This document shows, one piece after another, positions 34,313 through 47,680 of a DNA stretch of 64,000 nt (position 1 is its first letter; each line of letters starts with the position of its first letter). Below the pieces are notes generated by a model that saw only the letters and a list, made by a program, of their open reading frames with translations, searched no databases and was not told the origin of the DNA. The stretch comes from Oopsacas minuta (lineage: Eukaryota > Porifera > Hexactinellida > Lyssacinosida > Leucopsacidae): the NCBI GenBank assembly GCA_024704765.1, contig JAKMXF010000304.1:102847-166846 (forward strand). Direction: 5' to 3'. The translations under genes and the position numbers were made by a program.

Positions 34313-35264
34313 TCAATGGGATATATGAGGTTGATGCATGCTCGCCAGCTTCTCTATATCTGGTTGAATATTTGATAGCAATAATCTTAGATCACCTCTT
34401 TCTTCAATATCCAGGCGATTATGGCTTTTTATTAGCAATTGATTAACACGACTGAAACCAGATTGAACAAGATTTGAAGTTGGAAGGCCGTAGGAAGAGT
34501 TTTGCTTTCACCCAGAGTAATGGATAATTTGCTGGCATCTCAATACTCAACCAGAGGTTATGAAGTCTTTGTCTGGATCGTACTATTGCTTCATAGTCGG
34601 ATTGTAAATCTATCAGGGCTTCTTGAAGCGAAACATCAATATTTTTCATCTGGAGTGAAAACTGGCCAATTATCCTATCAGGAATCTCCATTTGTATTAA
34701 ATCATGAAATCTTACCAGCATTTCCTCGCTCAGCTGTTTCAGATGCCAAATATACACCTCCAGGTCATTGTCAGAGATGTTGTTACTTACTTTACTCAAC
34801 ATTGGGAATTGTGATGACTCATGGCGACCAATATTACTTCGAAAAATGTGAAGTTTGTCTACAAAAGCATTAATGACCCCTTTTGCAAGTTTTAAGTCAG
34901 AATTTTGTCCCTGTAGCTCTCGGTTTATTGAGTACAGCTTTTCAAAAATGTCTGTTAAGTAAAAACAATCATTTTTCGTGGGTGTAACAGCTTGACCCAA
35001 CTCTTTGCCAGTGAGAAACTCTTGAATACTATCCCATAATTCAGCAAAGCGACGAAGGCAATTGCCTTTTGACAGCCAACGACCTTCCATATGTAAGAGA
35101 AGGCGTTCGAATTCCTCGTGATTTTCATTACAAAGTTGACGGAAAAGGCGCGTTTGGAGGGCATTTGATCTAATGATATTGATAGCCTTGATAAGGATGT
35201 TAATCGAAATGTTTAGGCGGCCCCGCCAATTTTTTTGACACCAAGTGTTGTCGGTAGACGACAC
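34313..35264 (-). pseudogene. hAT transposase fragment (SCAND3/ZBED-like type)
   Basis: On the minus strand a 273-codon block contains RLLLHMEGRWLSKGNCLRRF, LTDIFEKL, LQGQNSDL and a C-terminal LFLRPS region. A frame change near 34,515 leads into LVQSGFSRVNQLL, NRLDIEERGDLRL and a stop at about 34,313. This is the RNase H-hAT dimerisation part typical of domesticated and wild hAT proteins such as SCAND3/ZBED5 relatives. The N-terminal BED finger and the first catalytic Asp are missing. Flanking TIRs were not found. Confidence 0.85.
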
Positions 35265-38170
35265 AATGAATGCAAAATATAGAAGGGAATTCTAATTTCA
35301 AATAAACTATAAAGCCACGATAGCGACCTACCTTAGAAGCATAAAATATACGAAATCCTGCATCCCTGCCAGAGGCGATGGCAAGATTGTCCCCGTGGTA
35401 CGGGCACCACCGAAAATTCCTTCACACCACCTCGGTTGCTGAGCATCATCTGAATTTGTCTAGACTAATGTAGCCTGAAATTTGAACAATGATACTTTGT
35501 ATTTAATCAATATATTTTTATGTGGTTTCATGTAGTTATGTTTAGACTTAGGGCAATCTGTAAATAATTCATCTCTTTCTTGAGTTACTTGACAAATAAT
35601 TCCTTGATAGCTCAATACAATTCAACACTGCTCTCTCCACCCGAGCACTACCGCAAACAAAGCCCTGGCAACAGTACTGACCCATAGTTAAATATCCAAT
35701 TAGCAATTAGGAGGACCATTTCTGTCATAAAACATATTCTCAGTTTATTATTGCTTTGTTACGGACCTGGTGGATTTCTGAGTTTTCTTTAATTTCCATT
35801 TTCCTGACTGTTTATTCCATTTTACATACATTCCAAGTGAGCAACCGCGTGCTGGCTGCCAGCGATTGTACTCAAAACTTTACAATATTCTCTTAATTAT
35901 TATTATGTGTTGTTATTTATTTTACTCTATTACTCATAGGGATAGTAATTTTTCATCTACACTCTTGTATAATTACCATTTTTCGAAATTGTCTATCTTT
36001 TACAATACATCCTGATGACAAGCATTTGTATTATCATACCAGGTTTGGGGATGCACTTCATCACAGTGTATGTAAATATTGTTACACATAATATTTCACT
36101 GATTTATTTTTTATTTTTAGCCATTGGTTGAACTTAATCAGATTTGTCACAAGTCTATCATCTCGTTATGTATAAAGAAAGATTTCAGTTTTCCTCCAAA
36201 TTCTAATGCCGGGACTACTATCTTGTCTTCTACTCCGGCAAGTTCTAATTTTCTTTTTTATTTTACACATTTTTTGAATATTTACTGTTATATCGATATT
36301 ATTGGATTCCGCTGTGATATATTTTCGAATGCCTGGATGTTTGGTGTACTTACTAATGAATGTTTTACTAAATCTACATGTATTTCTCCCAAAGTACCAT
36401 TCATACAATCTGAATCATTTGGCTAACTGTTATACCCAGTAGATATGCCTGGCTAATTTAACCAAACTTATTTTTATTGTGTATGTACAATAGATTGAGT
36501 TTAGATTCAAAATTGTCCCAAAATATCCTAAATATTGTATAATGTGTACTTATTGGTCATCTATTATTTCCATAATAGATTTTTGTGCATACTATCTTTG
36601 TGAGCCATTTATATGCTAGGGTAGATGTTGACACTGGGAACATGTTTATATCTACCGCTTAACATGATAACATCATCTTCTGCCGTTGATGTTGACACTA
36701 CACTGTTAACAACATTTTTGTTTATCTTATTTTCTTTCCTTTAATGAATTTGTTAAATGTTATTTATTCGGTCAATATTTTTCAATTTTCCGAGTTAGCA
36801 ATTTATATATAATTTATAGCATATTTGACCATTATAATATGTATTTACTACTATATTCCTGATTCCTTTTTAGCTATATCCCTAAATTATCACTTGATTT
36901 AAGTTGATTCTAATTGACTTTTTATTGGGATCTGATTTCATGTGGCACTTTATTGGTTTAGTTTGTCATAAATTTCATTTCATCTAGTAGTTTTTGAAGC
37001 ATTTTTGTATCTAATGGTTTCAAATACCCTTATCTGAAGTTCTTGTATATTATCTCTCTAATTTCGTTTGGCTATGTACTTGGTTGTTAAATTTGTCCTA
37101 AATAAGTGAACATATGATCACCATGGGCTAAATATACCTTTCTAAATCAATTATGAAGTGATCCTAATTTCGTAGCAATCCACCGTAACAATTTTATGAT
37201 TTAGAATATTCTTTACTATAGAGATATTCCAATCATTGCGCGATTGAGCCACAAATATAACGGTAAGGTGGCCCATAAAATCAAGAGATTGAGTCTCATC
37301 AATTCAGAGTATCAGTCATCACCTGGATAAATAGTTTGTATACCACTGGGCGAAGAAAATCGCATTAATTATAATCCTAAATTGTTGATTGTTTATTGAT
37401 CGTTCAACAATATGTATTAAGGCCGTATTCAATCATAATGTGAATACATTCCCTTCTATAGTATTATAAGACCTAGTTCATATGAAAGAAACATATGATA
37501 ATCAGATTTAATTCTTTGAAATATTATTTTTTAAAACTTTCATGTTGAATTGTTTGAAAGTTAGTATCACCAAGTAGCATAAGTATATTATTAAAAATTT
37601 CGAATATGTTTATAAAATAACTTAAGATTATTTTTTGTTAATAGTTGATAGATTTAAAAATTTGTGATATTTTTACATTCAATATAATTAGTAGTAAATA
37701 GAATCCTTGAAAGAATGAGATAAACAGAACTTCGATCATAATTTGTTACCACGGTTCTCGCCAGGGTTTGTTGTTGTATGGGTGCATGACAGTGAGACAT
37801 GACGAAAAGTAACAGATAACACCATCTTCTATTGGTATTATCTATGTTACTTTTAAAATACTAATGTAATGAGTCCACTAGCTTTTACTGCACTATTATT
37901 TGCTAAATAGCGCGATGCCACCTAAAACAAAGTTGAAAGTTACTGATGACCTGCAAAAGCTTAGCTTAAGTCTAAAACTGATTTCACCTGTCCCGGTCAC
38001 TAATATGAGCTCTACCGCAACAGCACAGTGGGTTATTCGTTTCCAGTAGGGAAATTTTATATTTATATTTTCCCAATTTATATATTGATAATAATTAGAA
38101 ATATGTAGGTGTATCCACATCTACAATTGCTTTTTATCTGAATCAAGTTACATGAGTGTTGTACTATCTC
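35265..38170. other. No supported gene; one 101-codon open stretch
   Basis: Within the presumed intron. A plus-strand open block at 36,121-36,423 follows a good acceptor (TTTATTTTTAG) and could be read in phase 0 after the 25.9-kb exon, but ends at a stop without a strong donor and resembles nothing I know. 35,560-35,900 is slightly more GC-rich and repeat-like. Confidence 0.4.
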
Positions 38171-38179
38171 AAAGTCTCG

Positions 38180-41100
38180 CCAAAATTGTCGCAGTTTAAG
38201 TTCGCTTTACACCCTCGTTGATGTCCCAACTCTCCATATTTCTTACATTTGAGACAGTTACGAAACTTTTCATTTAGTACTGGCTATACTATTACGTATA
38301 TTTGGGAGAATATGTCTTTCATTTCTAAAAGAGTATCTGATTTTTGAGATAGATACTCACTAAACCTGCGTATTTGCTTATGTGCTTGTTCCAAACCTTC
38401 TTCAGAGAATATCTTAAGGCCATGATTATCTTCACTTCTATGAATTGATAAGGTGTGTGCTAGAAATTTATGCACTGTAGGTGTAATTGAAACCCAGGGG
38501 TAATGATCTAACAGAAAGAGGTATATTTCTTCACATACTGCCTTGAAGTTACTGACATTGATGTTCTGAGAGTAGATAGTTACACGAAGTAGAGCAAAAA
38601 TATTTCTATGCAAAATTTTCAGATTTTTCATCGTCTTCTTGAGGTATAAGGGGGAGCGCTGTTTCAAAAGGAAGATCATCAGAAAAGACAAACAAGCTGA
38701 ATTACTAGTGCTAGTGTCCCCACTTCCTCCAGGTTGTTCAAACTGAATATTCGTAACTTCTCTAATCCTTTGTGTAATTCGTTTATTGCTTGCCCTAATA
38801 TTTGTATGATCAGCCCAGCTATGCCTTCTCACTGCTATCCTGTATACATTTTCAGGAACCAATCAAGCATATGTAAATGTAACTGTAAGGGGGCAATAGG
38901 AAGGACTTCAATTGAACTTGCAGCTTCATGGGTGATTCCAGCTCGTTGTCGTGAAGGATAAGCTGTAAGCTCCTTTCCATCAGAAGTTCTCTACGATAGT
39001 ATCTTTGATCGCTTGCAACGTGCAATTAAGTGGAAAGCCTGCTATTACAACTTCAGGGTCTGATACATCAGTTTGACTTGCGAAGCAACACTGAACAAGC
39101 AGCGCCAGCGCAACCAGTATATATGGCACACATTTACCATCTTACATTGACGCCTTAATTTCTGTATTCCATGTCCACTTTGATTCTCGAAGCCAGTTGA
39201 CACGAGTTCGTCAATTTGTAGATCAAGAAATTCAGTAGAGTAGTGACACATTCAATGTTCTCTTTTTGAGATAAATACGATTGGCTGGTTGGAGAATCCT
39301 GAATTTGGGTGTTCATTAGACCAGATAACATTACCCTGACAATCTTTCAATTCAAGAGGAGAAACCATGAACAAGAGAAAATGTGGACGATCACAAGCTG
39401 TTTGAGATCTAATATTAAATACACTGTGACTTCCCGACCCATCTACACTACGTTTGACCATAAAATTGAGCTGGTGCAGCAGAGATTCTTCAATAGATTG
39501 TAGAGTGTGTATGATACATATCAGGAGGTTTACAGTGTGGCTAATGTTGTTAACTGTTACTCAAATTGGATTTGATACTGATGGGTAAATTGGAATGAAG
39601 GAAGTAGAGTTGTACGAAATCACGTATTTTTGAATAACTGGCTAACTTTAAACCTTCAGAAATTAGAAAATACCTTAGATCCGTCCATTTCAATTTCCCA
39701 GTTTGAGGTTATATGCAAGGAATGCTTACTTTTAGGGAGAGACCAATTTGTCGGAGTGAAGGTTATCAATATTATTGCTTTCAGAAATTCTTTTTGCAAT
39801 TAGAGCAACGTTATGGCATCCTGGTGTAGCAACTGCAAAAAGATCTAATTTCAGGCCAAAACTAAATAATGCTGATACCGTCCGAACAAGCTAATTGAGA
39901 TAACGCGTCCATATCAGGGTGTTCAATAATTCTTGCGGGTCATGTTATATCTCAGGAACTACTCAAGTATATGTCCAACTTTCATAAATTATAAGTCCAT
40001 ATAGTTAAGTTCCATATACTGGAAGTTTCAAAGTTATTCAATCAAATTGTGATTTTCTGAGATAATTAGGCGTAGTCAATTCATATCTAATGTTCAATTT
40101 ATGGCTTCATAGGATAATTTCAACCTCAAATGGCGAGCATACATAGAGATTCGTACAATACTCAAGATCCAGCCCATACAGATCTTCAGCGAGTTACAGG
40201 AGATATTGTGCGTGCATTGCCCTTCCAGATCTACTGTAGAGCGATGGGCTGTCCGTTTTAGGTCTGGTGATGCGAGGTCACAGATTTTCCTCGATCTGGA
40301 AACCGATATCCGCCACCACTTCAGAGAATATCGTACTCATTGAAAGTACGATCATAGAACATAAGCGCATTACTGTCAAATCAGTTAGAACAAGTATGGA
40401 GATTTCATCGGGAGCTATTCATACAATTCTGGAGACTGAGTTTGGCTACCGATCGATTTGTGGTAAATGGGGCCCGCATAAAGTCAGTGAGAATCAAAGT
40501 TGGCACGACTGAATATTGCCAAGAAACTCTTGGAAACTTATGAGAACCGGACAGAGATTATTTCTGGTAACGTAATGTGGGTGTACTATTCAACACCATA
40601 TAGCAAGTATAAGAGGCGATCATAGGTGAGGGGCAACGAACTACCGGCGAAAATTCCTAGGCTCGACTTCAGAAACCTAATATTATGTATACCATCTTCT
40701 TCAGTGGTTATGGAATAGTCTTACAATTACCTTGTGGGAGTGACAAAGCTGTTACTGCTACTTTCTTTACAGAGTAAGTGCTTCCAAACTTGATGAAAAT
40801 TTAGAAAAGTACCGCCCGAAAACTGGAACTAGATGGATGAAGATTTTAATTGATAACGCCAGCTCCCATACAGTTAAGCTAATCAAAAAGTTTTGGATGT
40901 AGAAGGGTTAGAATTACTTCCCCATCCACCATACTCTCCAGACCTAGCTTCTGATTTTTGGCTATTCCCCAATCTTAAAATCTACCTTCAAGGCAAAGAT
41001 TTTAACACATTAGACTCACTCGGGACGGTCCTACACCAGTACTTCAAATCCATCCCCGAAGAAGAGTACAGAAATGTGTTTACAAGTGGGTGGAAAGGTT

Positions 41101-41449
41101 AAAACTTTGTGTATCTGCTGGAGGGGATTACATTGAATAAATAATGTGGTGAATTAGTGTATATTGTGTTTGCACCCTGTTCTATGATATTACCCGAAAG
41201 ACTTATTGAACGCCCTAGTAATACCAGTACTCTCGAGGCATACACGTTTAGAAACTGATTTTTCAAATCTTCTAGGGATTTTCGTTTAGGGATATTCCGA
41301 TTAACCACCGACAGAGCAGCTGGGGATGGAGTTTCTGTACTTGTTATATAGTCCTCAAGCTTAAGAACTATTTGTTCAAGATTATTTTCGGACTGATCGT
41401 GGTACATTTGTTCTCTGAGCCGTGTACTCCTCAAATGGTGGTTCTTCAC
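38180..41449 (-). pseudogene. RAG1-like lineage B, nearly full length, split by mariner
   Basis: From high to low coordinates on the minus strand: an N-terminal block (41,449 to 41,219, with RRK-like NIPKRKSLEDL); the mariner insertion; then KLKWTDLRYFLISEG (about 39,680), KRSVDGSGSHS (39,430) at the site of the first Asp, SNEHPNSGF, a stop directly before DGK (second Asp region, about 39,140), GAGAAC, and a 192-codon block (38,284-38,862) with DQPGG-like QPGGSGDTSTSN, TPTVHKFLAH (HxxxxH) and SEEGLEQAHKQ (Glu). A zinc tail follows (NEKFRNCLKC...GHQRGC, about 38,195-38,260). The first catalytic Asp is replaced. Several frameshifts and stops. This copy lacks an A partner. Confidence 0.85.
39914..41218 (+). 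mobile_element. mariner element inserted in RAG1-like B
   Basis: 1,305 bp with inverted ends TCAGGGTGTTCAATAATTCT and CTAGGGCGTTCAATAAGTCT, flanked by TA. The plus-strand transposase is broken: an N-terminal helix-turn-helix part (STVERWAVRF, about 40,220), a block at 40,267-40,512, ILIDNASSHT with the second Asp (about 40,850) and LPHPPYSPDLA.DFWLFP (40,893-41,102), the mariner signature. Its insertion splits the RAG1-like B gene after its N-terminal block. Confidence 0.88.
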
Positions 41450-41984
41450 ATCTTTGGAGAAAGTTAGTAATTGTGAGTCGATTCCAAGTGTTCTCCAATT
41501 ATTCTACTTCCCAAATTGACGCGTACTTTAACATTTCGATGGCCTGTTTGGTTCCAGAAAAATTTCATTTATTTCATAAAGTGTGGTGACATTTTACAGC
41601 TTTCTATTTCAATAATTGTAGGAAATATTTTGATATGCACTAATTTAGCTCCAAATATTTATTTATTTTTATAGTTGACATAATATCACATTCCTATGCA
41701 ACATATCCGAATCAAAATATTCTGCTTCATATAAGGTTTGGTTACAATTCCACGTAACTAGTGCGTTTCCAAGTTACTAATGTGTATTATTGAAACAAGA
41801 TACTATTAAGGATATCTTATATACTAATTTATTATAAGAAACGAAATAAATTTAAATATTTTTAGAAATTAAATGTGACATCATAATTTTCAAATGGCTA
41901 ACTAATTTGCAAAATCTGACATGACAAAAGAGAGTTGTCTTTATTTAGAACTCCAGTAGCCAAAAATTCAGGGGAAAATACTAA
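41450..41984. other. No recognisable feature
   Basis: AT-rich spacer; weak residual similarity to the RAG1-like N-terminus cannot be followed beyond 41,450. Confidence 0.4.
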
Positions 41985-43587
41985 AAATTGTTAAAGTTAT
42001 ATCTTACTGGAAATATTTACCCAAAATACCCCACTGTGAAGCAACCTGCACAACTGACAACACAACTGCTGGAAATTCGGGATGTACCGTTTCTGGAAAC
42101 AGACTTGACCATCTTCTGCAACACGGAGGCTGTGCCTGCACATGAAGCATGTGCTATTCTCTACCATGAGGGAATAGTACAGGTAGCAACCAAGCAGACA
42201 GTAATGGAGCTCATTGAAGATGTTAGCATTCGTCTACTTGATGAGGTTGATTTTCAGGATGCCCTACGATGCATGTGCTTCCTGGCCAAAAAGGAATACC
42301 ACACACAACAAACTTGCAGATCTAAAGGAGCTGTGCATTCAGCTTGGTAATAAAACATCCCCAGATCTTGTCAAGGGAAGAATGCAAATTATCAATCTAA
42401 ATAAATCATGGCTGAATTGGTTCAGGCAATTGGTGTTACCCTGGAGGAAAGAGTATTGTAAGATTTCAAGAAAGCCGGATTTTATTCACTAATCATGGAT
42501 GGGGCAACTTATATCTCAGTGACCAAAACATCTTGGATTGTGTGCTCAATACTTTGATTCGGATGCTGAAGTACAAACAAGAAATCTGACATTGCTTGAA
42601 GTGTCTCTGGTCACTGCTGATATTATAACAGATTCAATTGTAATTACCCGACCTACAAAGGACCTATAGTACTAAACCTCTCTCAGCATGCAGGTGGTGC
42701 TTGCGATGGAGCCTCCGTCATGGCTGGCGCCCACCCTGGCGTAATGGCTCGTCTTAGAAAACAGGTACCCTATTTAATTGCTGCCCACTGTACAGCCCAC
42801 CGACTTTCCCTTGCAACCTGCAATGCAGCTGGGAAGTCAGGTCTGGTGAAAAGATTCCAACATACACTGAATCAAGTGTATGTTTATTTCTCCTGAAGCA
42901 CCGTCAGAACGACAGCACTAGGGGAAACCTAACCGGCTTTAAAAGAGCCTGCTCTAGAAGATGTGAAAAAGGATCCGCTACATAATGGACACATGATGAA
43001 CCCTGAAATATCACTACAAGCTATTGATATTTCTCATCCACTTATACCTGAGGACTTTGTAGGAGCGGCTCAAACCTATATTTATGCTTTGATCTCTAAC
43101 ATCAAAGGCAAGTTCCGACAAGCCAAGAAACTTAGTTTATTTGGCTATCTTGGCCCAAGGAATGTGAAAAAGGCTACTGTGCCAGCTATTACTGAATTTG
43201 GAGAACTTATGAGCATTGACGATTTGAATTTGTGGCAAGAATTCTTAATTTACAGATGTTTCGCTCAGCGATATCCAGATATTTCAGCGATAGTGGTACA
43301 AAATTTGTGGATTGCGAACAAATACCAATGCCTTGTGTATTTCCTCTGATCTCTCACTTGCTGGTTCGACTTGTAGTACTGCCAGCATCCAGCGCGCATC
43401 TGGAACGAATGTTTACAACAATGAAAGGATTAAAACTGCTCAACGGAACCGATTGAATACAACTATACTTTATAATCTTATTCACATCTCAACTGAAGGC
43501 CCACCAGTAAAAGAGTGGGATCCTGATCTTGCAATGAGAGGTGGGAGTCTTAGGGGAAGAGGTGCTGTCAATATCGATTTTATCTAG
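41985..43587 (+). pseudogene. hAT transposase, degenerate
   Basis: Successive frames encode an N-terminal block (41,988-42,350, KKEYHTQQT), DGASVMAGAH and HCTAHRLSLA (about 42,710-42,810, the CxxH/RW region after the second Asp), a linker (42,963-43,349) and a C-terminal dimerisation region with LPASSAHLERMFT and TAQRNRL (43,375-43,587). This order is that of hAT transposases of the ZNF862/KIAA1586-like type. Many shifts and stops; no intact product. Confidence 0.8.
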
Positions 43588-43984
43588 AAGCATGCAATAA
43601 GAAAATTGAATAACCAGTTACTTATTGTGTTTTATAATCTTTAGAATCATTAGAGTGTACTGTAAACACAGTATTTTTTTGTCAATAACTTAATGAAATC
43701 TTCAAATATTAATATTGACTCAAAGGGTGCATGCCCACTTACAACATATTTTTGAAGGGTACAATAGCTTTCAGGACGGCTATGTATCTTTTGATAGAGT
43801 CCTAGCTAGAAACTTGTTTGTTACACAATGAATTATTACTATCATGATAGTTTCTCACATATTGTTTTTGGTTTCATTTGTCTGGATGGTATTTATGGCT
43901 TCAATTATGCAAATTTTAATTTTTGTAGTATATGGTTAAAAATACAGTTGGATTTCTGAAATTCCACAATTCCAAATGTGTTGA

Positions 43985-44180
43985 CTAGAGATGGTGAATT
44001 ATACCCGGAAATGAAATCAATGAACCTGAAATAATACCTATGGACCAGCAAACTGTCTTTCGATTTCTCACTTAATCGTGCTCTCGATTTTGTGATAAAT
44101 AGTCCTGCAGTAGAGAAGGCTCGATACGCTTCAACACTGGTAGTGGTAATTGTCCTCAATATCTGATCAACTAGATTCAA
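43985..44180 (-). pseudogene. hAT C-terminal fragment
   Basis: A minus-strand frame contains SVEAYRAFSTAGLFITKSR..LSEKSKD, matching the conserved (S..ERLFS.AG....RS.L) dimerisation segment of hAT transposases. Only this piece is present. Confidence 0.7.
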
Positions 44181-44371
44181 TTATTTCGACTTATTTCCAG
44201 TAGCTTCAAATATAGCCATTTCTTTATTTAATGAAGGAAACCCAGCATTCTGTTTGTGATTTTGACGTTGTTAGACTTATTTATATCACCTTATTATTAA
44301 ATAATATACAATTTGGTCAACAATTTTTAGATTTTTTTGAAATTCATATTGAACAACTTAGATATAAGTAA

Positions 44372-46520
44372 TACATGCATCCCTAGTACAAAATCTTAGA
44401 GGAGTTGTGAGGTCTTATGTATAGTCTCTATGTTGTAGTATAGATAATTTCCGAATTGTCTCCATAAGAGATTATATTGTTAATCCAAATTGGATGAAAC
44501 TCTACGTTTCATCTTATTTGGATTTAAACATCCGATGAGTAGCTGAACAATCCATTCTATCAGAGAATGTTACTTTGAGCGGATGGTATGAATCAAGAAT
44601 TGCGTCTAAAGTAGAATGTAATCGTTGAACGGCGATGCTAAGTATTAAATGGTATTGTGCACCTATCCCAACTGAAAAACCTCCAAGATCTCTGACTCTC
44701 TCAACCTCATCTTCTTAACGGTATTTCCAAGAATCGAAGATTAATTTATATGAACCATTTCAAATTTGTCTCCAATTTCTAAGGACTCCTATAATTATGC
44801 AGCTTAAGGATGGTACTTTGTTTAAAACGCTAGTGTGAACACCTTTGCCTGTAATCACGGTGACTGATTCATTGAAACTAGCTCTAATGCAATCATATCT
44901 AGTTGTTTTGTTCGAATATTCTCGCGATACGCTAATAAGTGAATATGTTGAGATAGAACACTAATTCTGGTTCTGGGCTTTTTCATCTGAAAATCAATGA
45001 TATATTTATGGATTCAGTCACTCTCTCTTCTAAGAACCTTCTCTTGCAGAGATCTTTACTAATGGTAATGTGTCTATTCCAAGACCAGGTGAAATTCAAA
45101 TTTATTGGATGAGCAGACTCTCCCAGCTCTCAAACTCCTTATTCTTCCGTAAACTCATTGAAAGACAAAAGTGGCTTGAAATTGTTGAAGAATATTTATT
45201 AGATTCCCCCTCAAATAGATTAGTAGTTTTCTAAAGTGCCGACCTACTGCATTCCACATACTTCCTCCATTAGTTGAATATTTATAATGCGTGTAACTCT
45301 ATGTATTATCAGAAAGGTATGCATATTTCCCTCAAACTCTGTCTACCGAATGAAAAGCAAAAAACTATAGTTGAATAAACTGAAATGCATGATAGAAGCA
45401 TCAAAATATGTAGATTTAATTACTTAGATAAATTAACTGAAAAATTCATTTTTAGAATGTATAATCGATTAGTTGATAAAATGACATCAATATATATCTA
45501 TGCGCCTCGGTGCTGGTATTGAATTTTAATGAATACTTTACCAAGTTTTTTGTGTTCCCATAAAGCGCGTCAAATTACGCGCTTTCCCCGCTGAATGAAT
45601 CTCTTAGAATATCTAGCTGTGTACAAATGAAGATTCTATGCATAGGGTTTAGAACGTGTATAAGCTACATATATCTCCTCAATCCTAAAAATGAGCGTTT
45701 TCCAAAAATACTGTGGGAAACTCTGCCAAGTATATACAAGATAATTATACAGCAAATCCCCGATATAACCATTTAGGATACCGGAACTCCCGTTATATCG
45801 AGTTCCCTGAGACCTCGATATCTCTACAGTGATTGAATCTTTACTCATTCCTAATCGCCTCCTTCTGATTGATTTGCCTTGACTTTCAGAGTCTTTATGC
45901 ACAAGGGAAAATCGAAGTAGGTCCACCAATCCTTGGTAAGTTTATTGTATATCCTGACTCCCTACATCATTTTTGTCATAGCAATACTCAGGAATATGGC
46001 AACATTCCATTTTCAAAAATTTTCCCTTTTTCATCAATTAACTTTCAACTCCAACTGGCTTCTATGGTCCTAATAAATGCTTAACATGACACAATATTGT
46101 GGTTAGATATGTATTTGGTCAAAGGCGATACTCAGAGCATTAACAAATCCTTTTAGTCTCCACCTGAATATTTTTTTTTATTTCTTTGTTAGGCTCTTTT
46201 AAAGTACCTCAACATAGGATTAGAAATACAAAAAACCTGTGTTATATCTTTTCGGATATTTGTATTTCTCCATATTCCCATTCATTTCAACTTGAGAACA
46301 TTTTCTTGATATGGAATCTGAGATTACTTGGATTATACCTGTGAAAAGATGAGAATCATTTCGAATAATCGATGCATTCTCAGTTTTTGGGCAATGCGGA
46401 TTCAGGCATTGAAATTCGTTCTTGAAATATTATCCTAAGATCTCCGATATATTTATAGAGCCATTCTGTATCTTAAAATTCACTTTTTCTCTGCTAACTT
46501 GAATTAGATTGGAGTTAATC
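44372..46520 (+). pseudogene. Long decayed reading frame, origin unknown
   Basis: From about 44,385 to at least 45,740 one plus-strand frame stays open in runs of roughly 25 to 66 codons, broken by single stop codons, several of them TGA where CGA would be one transition away. After a short pogo-like interruption near 45,750-45,837 a 71-codon block follows (45,869-46,084) and further runs to about 46,520. Codon choice in the best run (45,030-45,230) looks coding. The length and single-frame pattern indicate a large protein gene that has decayed by point mutation. I do not recognise the family with confidence; a virus-derived element or an old host pseudogene are both possible. Confidence 0.45.
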
Positions 46521-47679
46521 TATTTTGAGAGGTTTATACTCATTTTTGTCAATGGTTTCTAAATCTTTTATTGTGCATAGACGTTATTACGTAACCAACT
46601 AGTAACCTTTCACAGTGGTTCAAATCGCCAAATCAGAGGTAAAAGCTACTTATGATAGAAACAGACCAATTAAATATTGTCAACATTTAGTAAACCATCC
46701 CCAGAATTACATTTGCTAAAGTCATATATTTCATATGGCGTCCGCTTATTAATTATTACTTCGTAACCATTATCCAAAATCCGCTTAGCCAAGTATGGTA
46801 TCGATAGACCCTTTAAGTATATATTTATCCTTACAGTAAATTGCTGCAAAAGGTTCCTTCGATATAGCCCATTTATTCATACGGTGTACGCCTTCTCGTT
46901 AATTCATTTTGATGTCATTAATTCTTTATTTTTGTAATTGCCAGTACATCCAATATATTTCAGATTATCTTATGCATAATTTATACATATGAAAATCAGT
47001 TAGAATAAATTATTTAGGTCAGTCGGGCAATATATTCACATCTATTTCATTATAATGGAGCAGTTGAATATATGTTGTAACGCAAAAGTGACATATTTAC
47101 TAATTTTCAATATTACGAGATACGTATAGTACAACGAACACATGCGCCATTACATAGAGGGTATCGTGTCTCTATAATGAGGCTAGAAAATAATTTGTCT
47201 TGCCGAGACAATGGGTTGATTGTGTTTTTCAGAATTCTCTCTTTATTCTGACACCTATATCGAATAGGAGGGTAGCAATAGTTAAACATGATCGCTGTGT
47301 TTTGCTATAGTGAAACCAAGTGATAAATAGTATTCATCGATGAACTTTACACAAAAACCTAATTTTGTAGCTCGCATCAAAACGCATCGATAAGTTCCCA
47401 CTGTACCAATGTTCAAACCGCCACATAATTATGCTCTATGAACTGAGCAACGTACTCAACACTATTACGTAATTCTGCTGAACTTTTGGCTTCTTGAGAA
47501 AGAGTGTCCATCAAAGCGTTGAAATTCAATCGATTGAATCACCAAAACTGTTTATCTAATTGTTGGTTTAGCTAGTAAAATTTGATTATTCCATAGTAAA
47601 AGATATATTGAGGTATGCGCTGTTTCGTTAAACTTAAAATTGAAAATATCGGCAACATTTGCAATACAAAACCACAAAT
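46521..47679. other. No recognisable feature
   Basis: AT-rich, no supported gene or repeat. Confidence 0.4.
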
Positions 47680-47680
47680 A

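Noticed and set aside
36121-36423. Additional host exon between the two coding blocks
   Set aside because: The acceptor is good and the phase fits, but there is no convincing donor and the peptide has no recognisable character.
45750-45837. Complete pogo-like MITE
   Set aside because: CCGATATAAC-type motifs are present at both sides, but the two ends do not form convincing inverted repeats.
45890-45935. 46-bp micro-exon of the host gene
   Set aside because: It has good splice-like edges, but the reading frame simply continues through on both sides as part of the decayed frame at 44.4-46.5 kb.
44372-46520. Assignment of the decayed frame to a negative-strand RNA virus polymerase
   Set aside because: Some short segments gave a faint resemblance, but motif order and spacing do not fit; no assignment is justified.
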